DNA of 41,542 bases from UBA8403 sp964455155 (GTDB taxonomy: Bacteria; Bacteroidota; Bacteroidia; Cytophagales; Amoebophilaceae). This document shows, in pieces, positions 24,534 to 33,964 of the stretch. Where the stretch lies: positions 1 through 41,542 of the forward strand of contig CAYVYH010000006.1 in the NCBI GenBank assembly GCA_964455155.1. Direction: 5' to 3'. Position 1 is the first letter of the stretch. Each line of letters opens with the position of its first letter. Below the pieces are notes generated by a model. It had not been told where the DNA came from. It worked only from the letters and a program-made list of their open reading frames with translations, and did not search any database. The position numbers were made by a program, and so were the translations under genes.

Positions 24534-26912
24534 ATGCTCCAGAACACATATAAAAGGAAGAAGAGTAGTGCCAAAAAGCAACTAATCTTTCCATCTGTAG
24601 GCTCTTTTTCGATCGATAAACGCTTTAGCATTGCGATAGGCCTATTTTTGCAAGGGCTGAGCATATTTTTATGCGCTGCTTTCGTATCACACCTCTTTTA
24701 TGGAAAGGCCGACCAGAGTGTCATTGAATCAGCAAACAAGTTAGGCGTCAAGATAGCCGGGACAGAAGTTCACAACTGGCTGGGACTTTTTGGTGCCTGG
24801 TGCGGCTACTATTTCATGTTTCGATGGTTGGGTGTTACGGCTTTTTTACTGCTTCCTTCGATCTATTTATCGGGTCATCGCCTGGTCTACGGCGAGGCTT
24901 TGACAAATATTGGCCTTGATAAGATTACGATAGGAGCAATTTTCAGTATTCTTTGGTTGAATGTGGCACTGGGCTATACGTGCCTGATTAGTCCTCAAAC
25001 AGCGATCTTTGAAGTGTTGGTGGGGGGTGTTGGTTTTGAGCTAGGAATTTTGTTCGATAGTTTATTGGGTTGGGGTACGCTTATTTTACTAATCACTTCG
25101 CTACTCATTGCTCTCGTCTACTTCTTCAACATTACCACACTGCCACGGTTGTTCAAGTCCATCAGGCAACAGCCCGCTGCTTGGACAGCAACGACTACGG
25201 AAGCTGCCTCATATGATGAGGCGGATAATGCTCAAACTTTTCAAGACACTATTCCTGATAAGGCCCAAACAGTAGCCCTGGAGGTAGTGGCTACACCAAC
25301 GTCAGAAGCGCTATCTCCCCTGCAATACGAGGGCATATCCAACTTCACAGTAGAGAAAAATACACCCGATGAGTCGTTTGTAGGCTGTTTAGAAAACTAT
25401 GACCCCAAACTAGATTTATCCTCGTATCAATATCCGGCTGCTCACCTATTGAACGAGTACGATAAAGCGAGTATACCAGTAAGCCAGGAAGAGTTAGCTC
25501 AAAACAAAAATAAGATTGTGGAAACGTTGACCAACTTCAAGATTGGTATCTCAAGTATAAAGGCAACCATTGGTCCCACAGTCACCCTGTATGAAATTGT
25601 GCCGGAGGCAGGTATTAAAATCTCCAAAATCAAGAACCTTGAAGACGACATTGCCCTGAGTCTTTCCGCACTAGGCATCCGTATTATTGCACCTATCCCC
25701 GGAAAAGGTACTATTGGCATTGAAGTACCTAACAAAAACAGGGAAATGGTACCCCTAAGGGCCATACTCTCGACAGAGAAGTTCATGAAAAGCCACATGG
25801 AGCTACCCATTGTCATGGGTAGGACCATAGCTAATGAGACGTTTCTGGCGGATTTGGCCCGTATGCCTCACCTGTTGATTGCAGGTGCTACCGGACAGGG
25901 AAAATCTGTGGGACTCAATGTAATCTTGGCTTCGCTGGTCTACAAAAAGCATCCCTCGCAACTCAAGCTTGTGCTAGTAGATCCTAAGAAGGTAGAGCTT
26001 TCTCTATACAACAAGTTAGAACGACACTTTTTAGCTAAACTCTTTGGTGATGAGGAACCTATTATTACGGAGACTAAAAAAGTGATTCACACGCTCAATT
26101 CGCTGTGTCTGGAGATGGACCAACGCTATGAATTACTTAAGGAAGCAGGCGTGAGAAATATCAAGGAGTATAACGAGCGGTTTGTTAAAAGAAGACTCAA
26201 TCCCCAAAAAGGGCACCGATTTTTGCCCTACATCGTGCTGGTCATTGATGAGTTTGCCGACATGATGATGACCGCTGGGAGAGACATAGAAACACCTATT
26301 GCCAGATTGGCTCAGCTGGCCCGTGCCATTGGTATCCACCTGGTTCTGGCCACCCAACGCCCCTCTGTCAACGTGATTACGGGTATTATCAAAGCCAACT
26401 TCCCCGTGAGGATATCCTATAGGGTAACTTCTCGCATCGATTCTAGAACTATCCTAGATGCAGGTGGGGCAGAGCAGCTTGTGGGACGAGGTGACATGCT
26501 TCTTTCTATGAATTCGGAGATTATACGCCTCCAATGTCCTTTCCTAGATACAGAAGAAGTAGAGCGTATCTGCGATTATATAGGCTCACAAAGAGGCTAT
26601 GCGTCTGCTTATCTATTGCCCGCCTACGAGGATGACGTGGCAGACCGAGAAGACATGGAACTGGGAGAAAGAGATTCGATGTTTGAAGACGCTGCGCGTC
26701 TAGTGGTCACTCATCAGCAGGGTAGTACTTCCTTAATTCAGAGGAAATTGAAGTTGGGCTACAATCGCGCAGGAAGACTGATCGATCAGCTGGAAGCTGC
26801 AGGAATAGTGGGGCCCTTTGAGGGTAGTAAGGCACGCGGAGTATTGGTGCCAGACACGCATGACTTGGAATTAGTGTTCAAAGGCTTAGACGCGGATAAA
26901 TTAAGTTCTTGA
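24534..26912 (+). CDS. ftsK: DNA translocase FtsK/SpoIIIE
   Basis: FtsK anchors at the septum and pumps DNA to clear chromosomes during division. I chose the ATG at 24534 (792 residues); a TTG nine codons upstream is also in frame. A basic N-terminus is followed by about four membrane helices (residues 35-205). A variable linker, an FtsK alpha/beta region, and the motor follow, with Walker A GATGQGKSVG near residue 450 and Walker B IVLVIDEFADMMM. The C-terminal gamma winged helix reads LIQRKLKLGYNRAGRLIDQL, the part that binds polar DNA sequences. Length is normal for Bacteroidota. The lolA-like gene follows after 45 bases, a conserved pairing in this phylum. Confidence 0.95.
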   Translation: MLQNTYKRKKSSAKKQLIFPSVGSFSIDKRFSIAIGLFLQGLSIFLCAAFVSHLFYGKADQSVIESANKLGVKIAGTEVHNWLGLFGAWCGYYFMFRWLGVTAFLLLPSIYLSGHRLVYGEALTNIGLDKITIGAIFSILWLNVALGYTCLISPQTAIFEVLVGGVGFELGILFDSLLGWGTLILLITSLLIALVYFFNITTLPRLFKSIRQQPAAWTATTTEAASYDEADNAQTFQDTIPDKAQTVALEVVATPTSEALSPLQYEGISNFTVEKNTPDESFVGCLENYDPKLDLSSYQYPAAHLLNEYDKASIPVSQEELAQNKNKIVETLTNFKIGISSIKATIGPTVTLYEIVPEAGIKISKIKNLEDDIALSLSALGIRIIAPIPGKGTIGIEVPNKNREMVPLRAILSTEKFMKSHMELPIVMGRTIANETFLADLARMPHLLIAGATGQGKSVGLNVILASLVYKKHPSQLKLVLVDPKKVELSLYNKLERHFLAKLFGDEEPIITETKKVIHTLNSLCLEMDQRYELLKEAGVRNIKEYNERFVKRRLNPQKGHRFLPYIVLVIDEFADMMMTAGRDIETPIARLAQLARAIGIHLVLATQRPSVNVITGIIKANFPVRISYRVTSRIDSRTILDAGGAEQLVGRGDMLLSMNSEIIRLQCPFLDTEEVERICDYIGSQRGYASAYLLPAYEDDVADREDMELGERDSMFEDAARLVVTHQQGSTSLIQRKLKLGYNRAGRLIDQLEAAGIVGPFEGSKARGVLVPDTHDLELVFKGLDADKLSS

Positions 26913-26957
26913 AATAAGCTTTGATTAATACATCATGAGAAAGGTATATGCCGTACG

Positions 26958-27599
26958 ATGAACGATAAATTGAGAAAATTCTACTTCTTATTGCTGTTCA
27001 TCAGCGGCTCCTTCCATACTGGTATGGCGAAGTACCAAGAAGAGGTGCTCACACTACTTGACAGTATCAGCCAACGCAGCTTCCGGGCGACCTTTAGGTA
27101 CAGCAGCCAATCACCCCAAAACGAGCTTAGCGAAACATTTGAGGGTAAAATCACCGTGCAAGGCAATCGGTACCGCCTTGTCATGCAGGGCCAAGAGATC
27201 ATCAACGATGGCCAAACAGTATGGACCCATCTCATGGAGGCCAACGAAGTGCAAATTATAGACTATGACCCTGAACAAAACGCAGTAATGCCTTGGGCTA
27301 TTTGGTCCAATCATCGCCAGACCTATACACTTGATCGGGTTGACACACATCAGGTCGATGGACACGTTTATAACGTGGTGGAACTAGTGCCCAAAGACGA
27401 TGAGCATGGATTATTAAAAGTCGTACTCACCATAGCGCATGCTACAAAGCACATTCAATGTTTAGAAATACTGGATAGTAACGGTATGTTACACATTTTC
27501 TCTGTCACGGATTTTGCGTACGATCTAGGTTTAGACAAAGCATTTTTTAAATTCGATCCCGAGGAACACCAAGGGATTGAGATCATTGATATGCGATGA
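26958..27599 (+). CDS. lolA: LolA-like outer-membrane lipoprotein carrier
   Basis: LolA carries lipoproteins across the periplasm to the outer membrane. The 213-residue product begins with a signal peptide (KFYFLLLFISGSFHTGMA). The LolA-type beta fold follows: SFRATFRYSSQS, EGKITVQGNRYRLVMQGQEI, DGQTVWTHLMEANEVQIIDY and, near the end, FSVTDFAYDLGLDKAFFKF. Sequence similarity in this family is always modest, but the order of strands and the position directly after ftsK are characteristic of Bacteroidota. Lgt in the same window supplies lipoprotein substrates. The gene is intact. Confidence 0.85.
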   Translation: MNDKLRKFYFLLLFISGSFHTGMAKYQEEVLTLLDSISQRSFRATFRYSSQSPQNELSETFEGKITVQGNRYRLVMQGQEIINDGQTVWTHLMEANEVQIIDYDPEQNAVMPWAIWSNHRQTYTLDRVDTHQVDGHVYNVVELVPKDDEHGLLKVVLTIAHATKHIQCLEILDSNGMLHIFSVTDFAYDLGLDKAFFKFDPEEHQGIEIIDMR

Positions 27600-27644
27600 A
27601 ATGGGGTGTGTAGCACCTTCCCATTTTGCAAAGGGCTATCAACT

Positions 27645-28937
27645 ATGAAAGAAGATTTTCTGTACTATGTCTGGAAGCTTCAATACTTTGATAAAAAAGA
27701 TCTCATCACTTGTCGAGGCGAGACGCTAAGCATCTCCAATCCTGGTACACGCAACAGCCATGCTGGGCCAGATTTTCTTGAGGGTAGCATCATCATCAAC
27801 CATGTCACTTGGTATGGCCATATGGAGATGCACATCAATGCTTCAGACTGGTACACTCACCAACATCAGGAAGACAAAGCCTACGATAACGTTATCCTGC
27901 ACGTGGTTTGGAACCACGATCGAGACATTCATCGGCAAGACGGTACAGTCATACCCACCTTAGTTTTAAAAGACAGGGTTGCTCCTCGGCTACACCAGCA
28001 GTACCAGAAACTTGTGCTCAATAAAGCGTTTACTCCCTGTGCCAATCAACTCCCTCACGTGACAGATTTCACTAAGACTTCTATGTTGGAGAAGGCACTT
28101 TTTCAGCGCCTGACAAATAAGAATAACCTGGTCTACCGACTTTTGGAAGATAACCAAAGTGACTGGGAGGAAACGGCGTATCAGTTTTTAGCATACAATC
28201 TAGGTTTTAAAGTCAACAGTGGCACTTTCTTGGAACTTGCCCTCAGTTTACCACTTAAGGTCCTTAAAAAGCACACGGACAATGTGTTGCAGATAGAAGC
28301 GCTCCTACTGGGTCAAGCCGGCCTGCTGCCCGACAGTAACAGCGTACAAGACACATATGTAGAAGCACTTCGACGAGAATACAATTATCTAGTGCGTAAG
28401 TACCAGCTCAAGGCAGGAAGCATACAAAAAAGCCAGTGGAAGCTCTTTCAGTTACGGCCCGCCAATTTCCCTACCATCCGTATTGCGCAGTTTGCGCAAC
28501 TACTGCACCAAAAACATAGTGTATTTGAGTTATTAGTCAATGTGCCAACTGAAATGCTTTACAAAGAATTGGCTATCGTGCAGTCCTCTTACTGGAAAAA
28601 GCACTATCAGTTTTACAAAAAAAGCGAAAAAGAAATTCCTGGACTGGGCAAGTCTAGTATTGAACATATGCTTATCAATGCCACCGTACCTTTGCTCGTA
28701 GCCTACGGAAAGACTAGAGACGAACAAGACTATGTAGACAGGGCCATAGCCATTCTGCAGTATATCCCCGCCGAGTGCAACACCATCACGCGACATTGGA
28801 ACGATGTGGGCATGAGAGCAAAAAGTGCATTTGATTCGCAAGCCCTGATTGAGCTCTTCAACAATTTCTGTGCTAAAAAGCAATGTCTATCTTGTCATAT
28901 TGGGGTGTCGATCATGCAAAAAGCAACGAACTCTTGA
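27645..28937 (+). CDS. DUF2851 family protein
   Basis: The product of 430 residues matches DUF2851, a family of unknown function almost confined to Bacteroidota. Recognisable parts are the opening EDFLYYVWKLQYFD, NSHAGPDFLEGSIIIN with WYGHMEMHINASDWY (about residues 40-68), NVILHVVWNHDRDI, and a C-terminus with a Cys pair (CAKKQCLSCHIG). The His, Glu and Asp residues in the N-terminal part could form a metal site, but this is a guess from their spacing. I chose the ATG at 27645; a GTG 13 codons upstream is in frame but adds nothing conserved. It lies 45 bases after lolA and could be cotranscribed. Confidence 0.85.
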   Translation: MKEDFLYYVWKLQYFDKKDLITCRGETLSISNPGTRNSHAGPDFLEGSIIINHVTWYGHMEMHINASDWYTHQHQEDKAYDNVILHVVWNHDRDIHRQDGTVIPTLVLKDRVAPRLHQQYQKLVLNKAFTPCANQLPHVTDFTKTSMLEKALFQRLTNKNNLVYRLLEDNQSDWEETAYQFLAYNLGFKVNSGTFLELALSLPLKVLKKHTDNVLQIEALLLGQAGLLPDSNSVQDTYVEALRREYNYLVRKYQLKAGSIQKSQWKLFQLRPANFPTIRIAQFAQLLHQKHSVFELLVNVPTEMLYKELAIVQSSYWKKHYQFYKKSEKEIPGLGKSSIEHMLINATVPLLVAYGKTRDEQDYVDRAIAILQYIPAECNTITRHWNDVGMRAKSAFDSQALIELFNNFCAKKQCLSCHIGVSIMQKATNS

Positions 28938-29200
28938 TACACCGTACGAAGGGTCGACGAGTTTTTGGTTGTGACGCCAGAGTAGTTGCGCGTGGCTAGA
29001 TCACTGTGGAGTGATCGGAAACTATGTGTGCTTTCTTAGAGTTTTTACGCTTCCGCTATTGCTCGTTGCCAGCAGCTATGTGCTACCCGACTTCTTCTCA
29101 AAAAAGGGGATAACCCAACATAATTGTAGAACAAGTTTTTTCGTCAGCTACCAGCTATCAAAGCGTGCATTGAGATGAGGTCCCATGACATACCCTAGGC

Positions 29201-30511
29201 TTAATAGGCTGTATCAAGTAATATGCCCCCTAACTTCCGCAGCATTACTTCGGCTACTTTGGTATCGTGCAGTACTTGCCAATATTTCAGTGCTGCTTCT
29301 TGTGCACTTTGTTTGGCTTTGTCTAATGTAAGCAAGGTGACGCTCCCTAGGCGATACTGCTCTAGGGATGTGGTCACATTCTCTTGACTCGCCTTCATGT
29401 ACTGTTGGATTAGTTCACAACGTTCCAGACACTGAGTATACATCAGATAATATTTTTTTAATTCATATTCCAATTGTAGCCGTTGAGCCTGTAGGTTTAG
29501 CTGTGCGCTGCTTGCCCGAATACCGGCCTCTTGGATAGCTGTGGTGTGCCGAAAGGCATTGAAGAGGTTAAAATTTACATTTATGCCATACCTCCATCTT
29601 CTAGGTGTAGCTTCCCACCGTTGATTGTGGCGCTCCTTACCCAAATCGTATCTCAACGCAATCTCAACATGAGGCCACAGTTTGGATTGTTGTATGCTCA
29701 CAGAAAGTGCAGCATCCTCGCAATGCTTTTGGGCAACTAGCATGCCGGAGTTAGCAACTGCCAAGGATTTGACGAGTGCTTCTCGGCTCAATCTTGGAGA
29801 TAGAGGTATGTCTTCTACGACAGAAAAGTCTTCTGGGCCGTCTTTACCCATGAGACGGAGTAATGCGAGCTTAGCTGTAGCAAGTGTTTCTTGATGAAGT
29901 AGCACCTGAACTTGCTCTTCGTTGTGTTGTACCTGAGCATTGAGGTACTCCAGCTTACTACATTGACCTATCTCATATTTGACTCTTGCTAGTTGTAATG
30001 CCTTCTGAGAAATTGACAGACGGTCTTCTAACACATGCTGCTTTTTTTGTGCCAGAGAGACGCCATAATAGCTTATGATTGCTTCAGCTACTTTTTCTTC
30101 AATTTTCTGTCGCGTCTCTAGCTGACTTATTTGGCTTAATTTGCCCAAGTGCCGATACATAGCAACACGCTGCATTCCATTAAAAGCAGTCCATTTAAGT
30201 CCAAAGCCTACTGATGAGTTAGCCGTATTGGCACTGGGGTTGTCAGGCCAAGTCGAATGTGCTGCATTCAAACTAGCATGGGTATCTAGCGATGGTAAAA
30301 ATCCTGCCTGACCTATATGGTGGTTCTTGGCAGTAATTTTTTGCTTGTTGCGCGCAACCTGAATTTCGAAGTTGTTGACGATTACCCGCTGCACGACTTC
30401 TTCTAACGTCAATAAAGGCTGCGCCGGCAGAGGGGTACCTGATATCGATAGCAAGCACCAAAATACTAACCTGCGTATGTACTTATGAAATGGATAAGAC
30501 ATAAAAACCAT
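29201..30511 (-). CDS. TolC-type outer membrane efflux protein
   Basis: TolC-type proteins form trimeric outer-membrane channels for type I secretion and drug efflux. The 436-residue product has a signal peptide (YIRRLVFWCLLSISGTPLPA), then LTLEEVVQRVIVNNFEIQVA, the usual opening of the family. Two repeats rich in long helices follow, including QARVKYEIGQCSKLEYLNAQ-like ARVKYEIGQCSKLEYLNA and, in the second half, EQYRLGSVTLLTLDKAKQSA. Length is typical. The start may be ATG 30511 or ATG 30502. No membrane fusion protein or inner-membrane pump gene is next to it, so its partner must be elsewhere. In intracellular symbionts such channels often serve toxin export, which is only an inference here. 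Confidence 0.9.
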   Translation of the reverse strand: MVFMSYPFHKYIRRLVFWCLLSISGTPLPAQPLLTLEEVVQRVIVNNFEIQVARNKQKITAKNHHIGQAGFLPSLDTHASLNAAHSTWPDNPSANTANSSVGFGLKWTAFNGMQRVAMYRHLGKLSQISQLETRQKIEEKVAEAIISYYGVSLAQKKQHVLEDRLSISQKALQLARVKYEIGQCSKLEYLNAQVQHNEEQVQVLLHQETLATAKLALLRLMGKDGPEDFSVVEDIPLSPRLSREALVKSLAVANSGMLVAQKHCEDAALSVSIQQSKLWPHVEIALRYDLGKERHNQRWEATPRRWRYGINVNFNLFNAFRHTTAIQEAGIRASSAQLNLQAQRLQLEYELKKYYLMYTQCLERCELIQQYMKASQENVTTSLEQYRLGSVTLLTLDKAKQSAQEAALKYWQVLHDTKVAEVMLRKLGGILLDTAY

Positions 30512-31362
30512 GTTGTTACGAGCATTTTTTAGTGGGGGTCATAGTGGCCACATACCACTTGGATATAGGCATCAGATCAATCATCTACGGATCCGAGAAC
30601 CACCCAAGATTTATTCACCACACGCTGCGAAAGGCTCGCCTCTTTTTCTTACATTCTTACAATAACGTCGCCTAGCCATTTGAACCCGGCCTATAAGCTA
30701 ATGCTTTCTTGTATGTATTTCTATTAAAGGAGTAACCCTACACCGTGTCTTATTGCGTCAGGTATAGGCGCAGGATCCTCGGAAGTGGCAGGTAGATAGC
30801 CGTTACCTTGATAGAAGGTAAGGAGTCAACTTAATTCTAGCTTTACATCCTGATCTTGTTATTCCACCTTTTGGCTGTACCCTTACGTGTAAGCAACGTA
30901 TTGCTCCTCTTGCAGCAACCAACAAGGCCTTCCTGAGGTAAAAAGGCATACAAACAAGCAGCCGTATCTGCAGGTGTAAGCACTGTTGTTAGTGCTAAAC
31001 GCGGTTTCTAACCCTAGTGTTCTACATAACAATCATGCTAGCTTATCCTCTTTTTAGAGGAGAATTGGGAGGTGGCATGTGTCCCTGAAGCAATGGACAA
31101 TAGCACCAAGCTATTGCGATGTGCCCTAACTCGTCAATTGATCATGCAACGGTCTCGAACCACACGCGGCATCCTTAACGAGTTCTTGTCTTTGCTGCTT
31201 CAGTACTCTCTGTGATGTTAGTAAAAAATACGGCTTTCATTAATCATCATACCATTCTACAGAGAAAAAAAGCCCCGAAAAAGAATTGAAGCGCATAGAA
31301 AATGTTCTTTGCTACGACAAGACCCCCATGTGCTGACAAATGACAAAAAGGGAATGGATGCG
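30512..31362. other. 850-base region without a recognisable gene
   Basis: No frame over 60 codons and no family match was found on either strand. Three small perfect hairpins are present: TTACCTT/AAGGTAA at 30803-30821, AGCACT/AGTGCT at 30979-30996 and TCCTCT/AGAGGA at 31046-31061. A short open stretch at about 31089-31216 (plus, LTRQLIMQRSRTTRGILNEF) may be a gene remnant but is unidentified. The size suggests a deleted or fully decayed gene. Confidence 0.5.
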
Positions 31363-32535
31363 CTAGCTAGTATGTTCTCTTCTATTCGCACTATATAGGA
31401 GCAGTATGATACCGATAATAACTAAGGGAAGACTTAATATTTGTGGTGTCCTTAGAGGGCCCAGTATGGTTTCACATACGATGTCGCTTTCTTTAAAAAA
31501 TTCGTAGATAGTCCGCAGCCCAAAAACGATGATAAGAAACAGGCCAAATATAGTTCCAGGACGTAGCCTGTTTTTCTTAATTCTCCATCGATAAAATAGC
31601 AGCGAGAATAACACCAGGCACGAAAGCGCCTCATAAAGTTGTGCTGGGTGTCTAGGGATTCCTAAAGTGGTAATGTGCGCTATTGAAGTGCCTTTCCTGT
31701 CCTTAGAAAGCGTATACTGTAGGGGTGAGTTTTTCGCTTCATAAACGTGTTCGGCTATACCTGGATCTCTTATTATTAGGTGCTTGATTTCGTGTTCTAG
31801 AAAGCCTCGAGTAACGCTCTCCTCGAGGCCAGCGTGCTTAAAAGCAATGGTTATGATGATAGGCTGGTATTGAGCATGATGAGGCGCCTTCGTATTGCTC
31901 TTTGTTACTTTAACTTGGTCAATAGCTCTGCTACTTCTCTGGATTCGATAGGTAAGATTTCTCGCAAATAGCACACCCTGCTGATTATGGGTAGGCCTAC
32001 CAATGATCTCTGAATTCATGAAGTTACCTATCCTTATCAAGCACCCTGCTAGCGCAACGACAATCATCATGCGATCGGCAACCCACAGATAGCCCTGGCC
32101 AGCTCTGCGTTGCTTTTTGACGGTCAGTCGGGGAGGGAAAAGGCTCAAGGTGATAGCGTAGTTTACGTAAATGTAAATGGCCGTTAGAATACCTATGGCG
32201 GCGCCGTGACTGGCTAAACCTGAATAACCCGTAAATTTGAAGGTCGGTGTAAAAACAAAAGGCAAAAAAATTTCCAGTGGATGCTGAGAATAATAAGAAA
32301 GATCATAGAATAGCACGTGTCCCAACCGCGCACCAATGATTGTTCCTAGCATGATATGGAGTACCAGTGCATCCAAATCGCCTATGGGCTTTCCTTCTTC
32401 TTTCAGGAAGTAATACCACAGCTGGCGGCCCAGTAAAAAGCCCGCTGCAAACAGCAAGCTGTACCACCGTACTCCGAACGTTCCCAAAGAAAAAAGAACA
32501 GGATTAATATCCCAGATGACGTAGTACAATAGCAT
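31363..32535 (-). CDS. lgt: Prolipoprotein diacylglyceryl transferase
   Basis: Lgt moves a diacylglyceryl group from phosphatidylglycerol to the lipobox cysteine of prelipoproteins in the inner membrane, the first step in lipoprotein maturation. The 390-residue product is a multi-helix membrane protein. Family residues are visible in YSGLASHGAAIG (His110), the signature RIGNFMNSEIIGRP (Arg168, Asn171, Glu176) and PRHPAQLYEA near residue 293. Between the last two lies an insert of about 100 residues, which makes the protein longer than the E. coli form (about 290 residues); similar inserts occur in other Bacteroidota. A TATATTTG box on this strand at 32574-32581 may be its promoter. Intact. 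Confidence 0.94.
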   Translation of the reverse strand: MLLYYVIWDINPVLFSLGTFGVRWYSLLFAAGFLLGRQLWYYFLKEEGKPIGDLDALVLHIMLGTIIGARLGHVLFYDLSYYSQHPLEIFLPFVFTPTFKFTGYSGLASHGAAIGILTAIYIYVNYAITLSLFPPRLTVKKQRRAGQGYLWVADRMMIVVALAGCLIRIGNFMNSEIIGRPTHNQQGVLFARNLTYRIQRSSRAIDQVKVTKSNTKAPHHAQYQPIIITIAFKHAGLEESVTRGFLEHEIKHLIIRDPGIAEHVYEAKNSPLQYTLSKDRKGTSIAHITTLGIPRHPAQLYEALSCLVLFSLLFYRWRIKKNRLRPGTIFGLFLIIVFGLRTIYEFFKESDIVCETILGPLRTPQILSLPLVIIGIILLLYSANRREHTS

Positions 32536-32573
32536 GGATGAGTATTTTCAGTTTCACACGACAAAGCCGCCGT

Positions 32574-32581
32574 CAAATATA
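32574..32581 (-). promoter_or_regulatory. Promoter -7 box candidate for lgt
   Basis: On the minus strand the sequence TATATTTG matches the Bacteroidota -7 consensus TAnnTTTG exactly. It would start transcription about 33 bases before the lgt ATG. No good -33 TTTG box is seen at the right distance, so confidence is low. Confidence 0.35.
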
Positions 32582-32840
32582 ACCAAGCTCGAAAACAATT
32601 AACTTTTTCCCAAAAAAGTCAGATATTTCCCAGAGGCACTACATCAGTCCAACATCATCGCTAAAACGCTACTCAGGCTGATTCTACGTCAATGCCCCAT
32701 GCTTTTGGATAGGGTGTTGCACGAAGAAGTGTAGCCATTGGGCTGTGATCTCGAGCATAAAGTTCAGCCCGTTCTAGTGGACAGGCGTGATGTAAAATTT
32801 TTGAGATGGAATGCGGTATCATTATAAGTGGTAGGGAAGT

Positions 32841-33127
32841 GATATACTGCTTTCTATTTTAGCGTATTCTTTGCTAGATTTGCCTCCGTGCATTATAAAA
32901 ACGGTTCCGTTGGCGTGCGATAAAATGGAGGAAATCTTTGGCTGAGCATTTCTCGTACTGAGAGGAAGGTAACCTGGAAACTGGTTCAAGAGATTAGAGA
33001 GCTAGAGAATGAAAAGTCAGTTAAGGGTCCGCGCGCGCCTGAACAAAGAGCCAAAGCCACCAATGAAGCCCGGCGTCTCCATGACCTCATCGACCTGGAA
33101 GTACCGATGAAGGGATTCGCCACGTAA
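32841..33127 (+). pseudogene. Probable remnant of YceD/DUF177 gene upstream of rpmF
   Basis: YceD (DUF177) is a small protein gene that usually precedes rpmF. A first frame reads IIKTVPLACDKMEEIFG, which fits the family's central L-x-C-D-R-x-x-E-x-F motif, then stops at TGA 32943-32945. A second frame continues as VTWKLVQEIRELENEK and ends with NEARRLHDLIDLEVPMKGFA and TAA at 33125-33127, like the late I-x-L-x-V-P-M-K motif of the family. The middle and the acidic C-terminus are not recognisable. The match rests on two short motifs plus position, so it is tentative. Confidence 0.42.
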
Positions 33128-33150
33128 AGAAGCAAAGTAATTAACAAATC

Positions 33151-33330
33151 ATGGCGCATCCTAAACGAAAGATTTCAAGAACCAGGAGAGACAAAAGAAG
33201 GACTCACGTCAAGGCTGAAATGCCCAACTTCTCTGTCTGTCCCACCACAGGCGAACTGCACCTGCCACACCATGCTTTTTGGTATGAAGACAAGCTCTAT
33301 TACAAGGGCCAGGTTGTTATGGAGAGATAA
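33151..33330 (+). CDS. rpmF: Large ribosomal subunit protein bL32
   Basis: L32 is a small protein of the 50S subunit. The 59-residue product reads MAHPKRKISRTRRDKRRTH, then the typical NFSVCPTTGELHLPHHAFW and a C-terminus YYKGQVVMER. The family's MAxPKRKxSxxRRDxRRxH signature is clear. Of the four metal-binding Cys in some L32 forms only one is present, which is the common zinc-free type. The gene sits between decayed neighbours: a probable yceD remnant upstream and a probable plsX remnant downstream, both normal members of this cluster. It is the only intact gene between lgt and fabH. Confidence 0.95.
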   Translation: MAHPKRKISRTRRDKRRTHVKAEMPNFSVCPTTGELHLPHHAFWYEDKLYYKGQVVMER

Positions 33331-33661
33331 ACCTATCTATTCCGATTATTGATTGATTTTTGGGATCATTCATAATACCAGCGGATAAGTTGGGTAGCGT
33401 TTCTTTCCCGGCCATGTTGGTGAAATGGTTCGATAGCCTTTTTATCGACTGCCTTCCAAAGCGGTGGGCATGGTGGTCGTAGCAGCAACTCAGCGTGCAC
33501 TCGGACTTCTAGCAAGCCGTAAAATTGGGATAGTACTTGATGGGTGTGAGGAAAAACCCGGCCTTGGGAACGGTCTAGCCTACAGACGTTATCCCGCACG
33601 GTGCCAACGGTACCGCAGGGTATGCACTAAAGGCCAAAGAGACGTTGTCAAAATGAGGAGG
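33331..33661 (+). pseudogene. Possible plsX remnant between rpmF and fabH
   Basis: PlsX makes acyl-phosphate for phospholipid synthesis and its gene normally lies between rpmF and fabH in this cluster. One frame near 33507-33590 reads SRKIGIVLDGCEEKPGLGNG, which recalls the PlsX stretch VGLLNIGEEExKGN. Another frame near 33585-33655 reads DVIPHGANGTAGYALKAKE, close to the C-terminal IIGHGxSxxxAIxNAxxxAKE motif. Frames are mixed, stops are frequent, and the length is about a third of plsX. The identification is inferred from two motifs and synteny. Confidence 0.36.
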
Positions 33662-33752
33662 TAGTGATCTGTGAGCTTACTAGCAAAAGGTTGTAGCCTG
33701 GATCAAAGTGCCGATGGGTACAGATAAATTTGAGCTGTAAAAGGGGTATTAC

Positions 33753-33962
33753 GCCCAGCATGCGGCGAAGCCTGACCGTGATCTGCAAGCAACTACTAAG
33801 AAGAAGGNNNNNNNNNNNNNNNNNNNNNNNNNNNNNNNNNNNNNNNNNNNNNNNNNNNNNNNNNNNNNNNNNNNNNNNNNNNNNNNNNNNNNNNNNNNNN
33901 NNNNNNNGCCCAGCATGCGGCGAAGCCTGACCGTGATCTGCAAGCAACTACTAAGAAGAAGG
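33753..33962. other. Assembly gap with 55-base duplicated flanks (upstream of fabH)
   Basis: A run of 100 N at 33808-33907 is preceded (33753-33807) and followed (33908-33962) by the same 55 bases. The duplicate ends two bases before the fabH ATG at 33965. As in mltG, this is best read as two contig ends that overlap by one k-mer. Confidence 0.92.
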
Positions 33963-33964
33963 AT

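Noticed and set aside
32673..32822. 49-codon minus-strand ORF upstream of lgt
   Set aside because: The frame reads cleanly (MIPHSISKILHHACPL and onward) but matches no family that I recognise, has no clear promoter and could be chance in this gene-poor segment.
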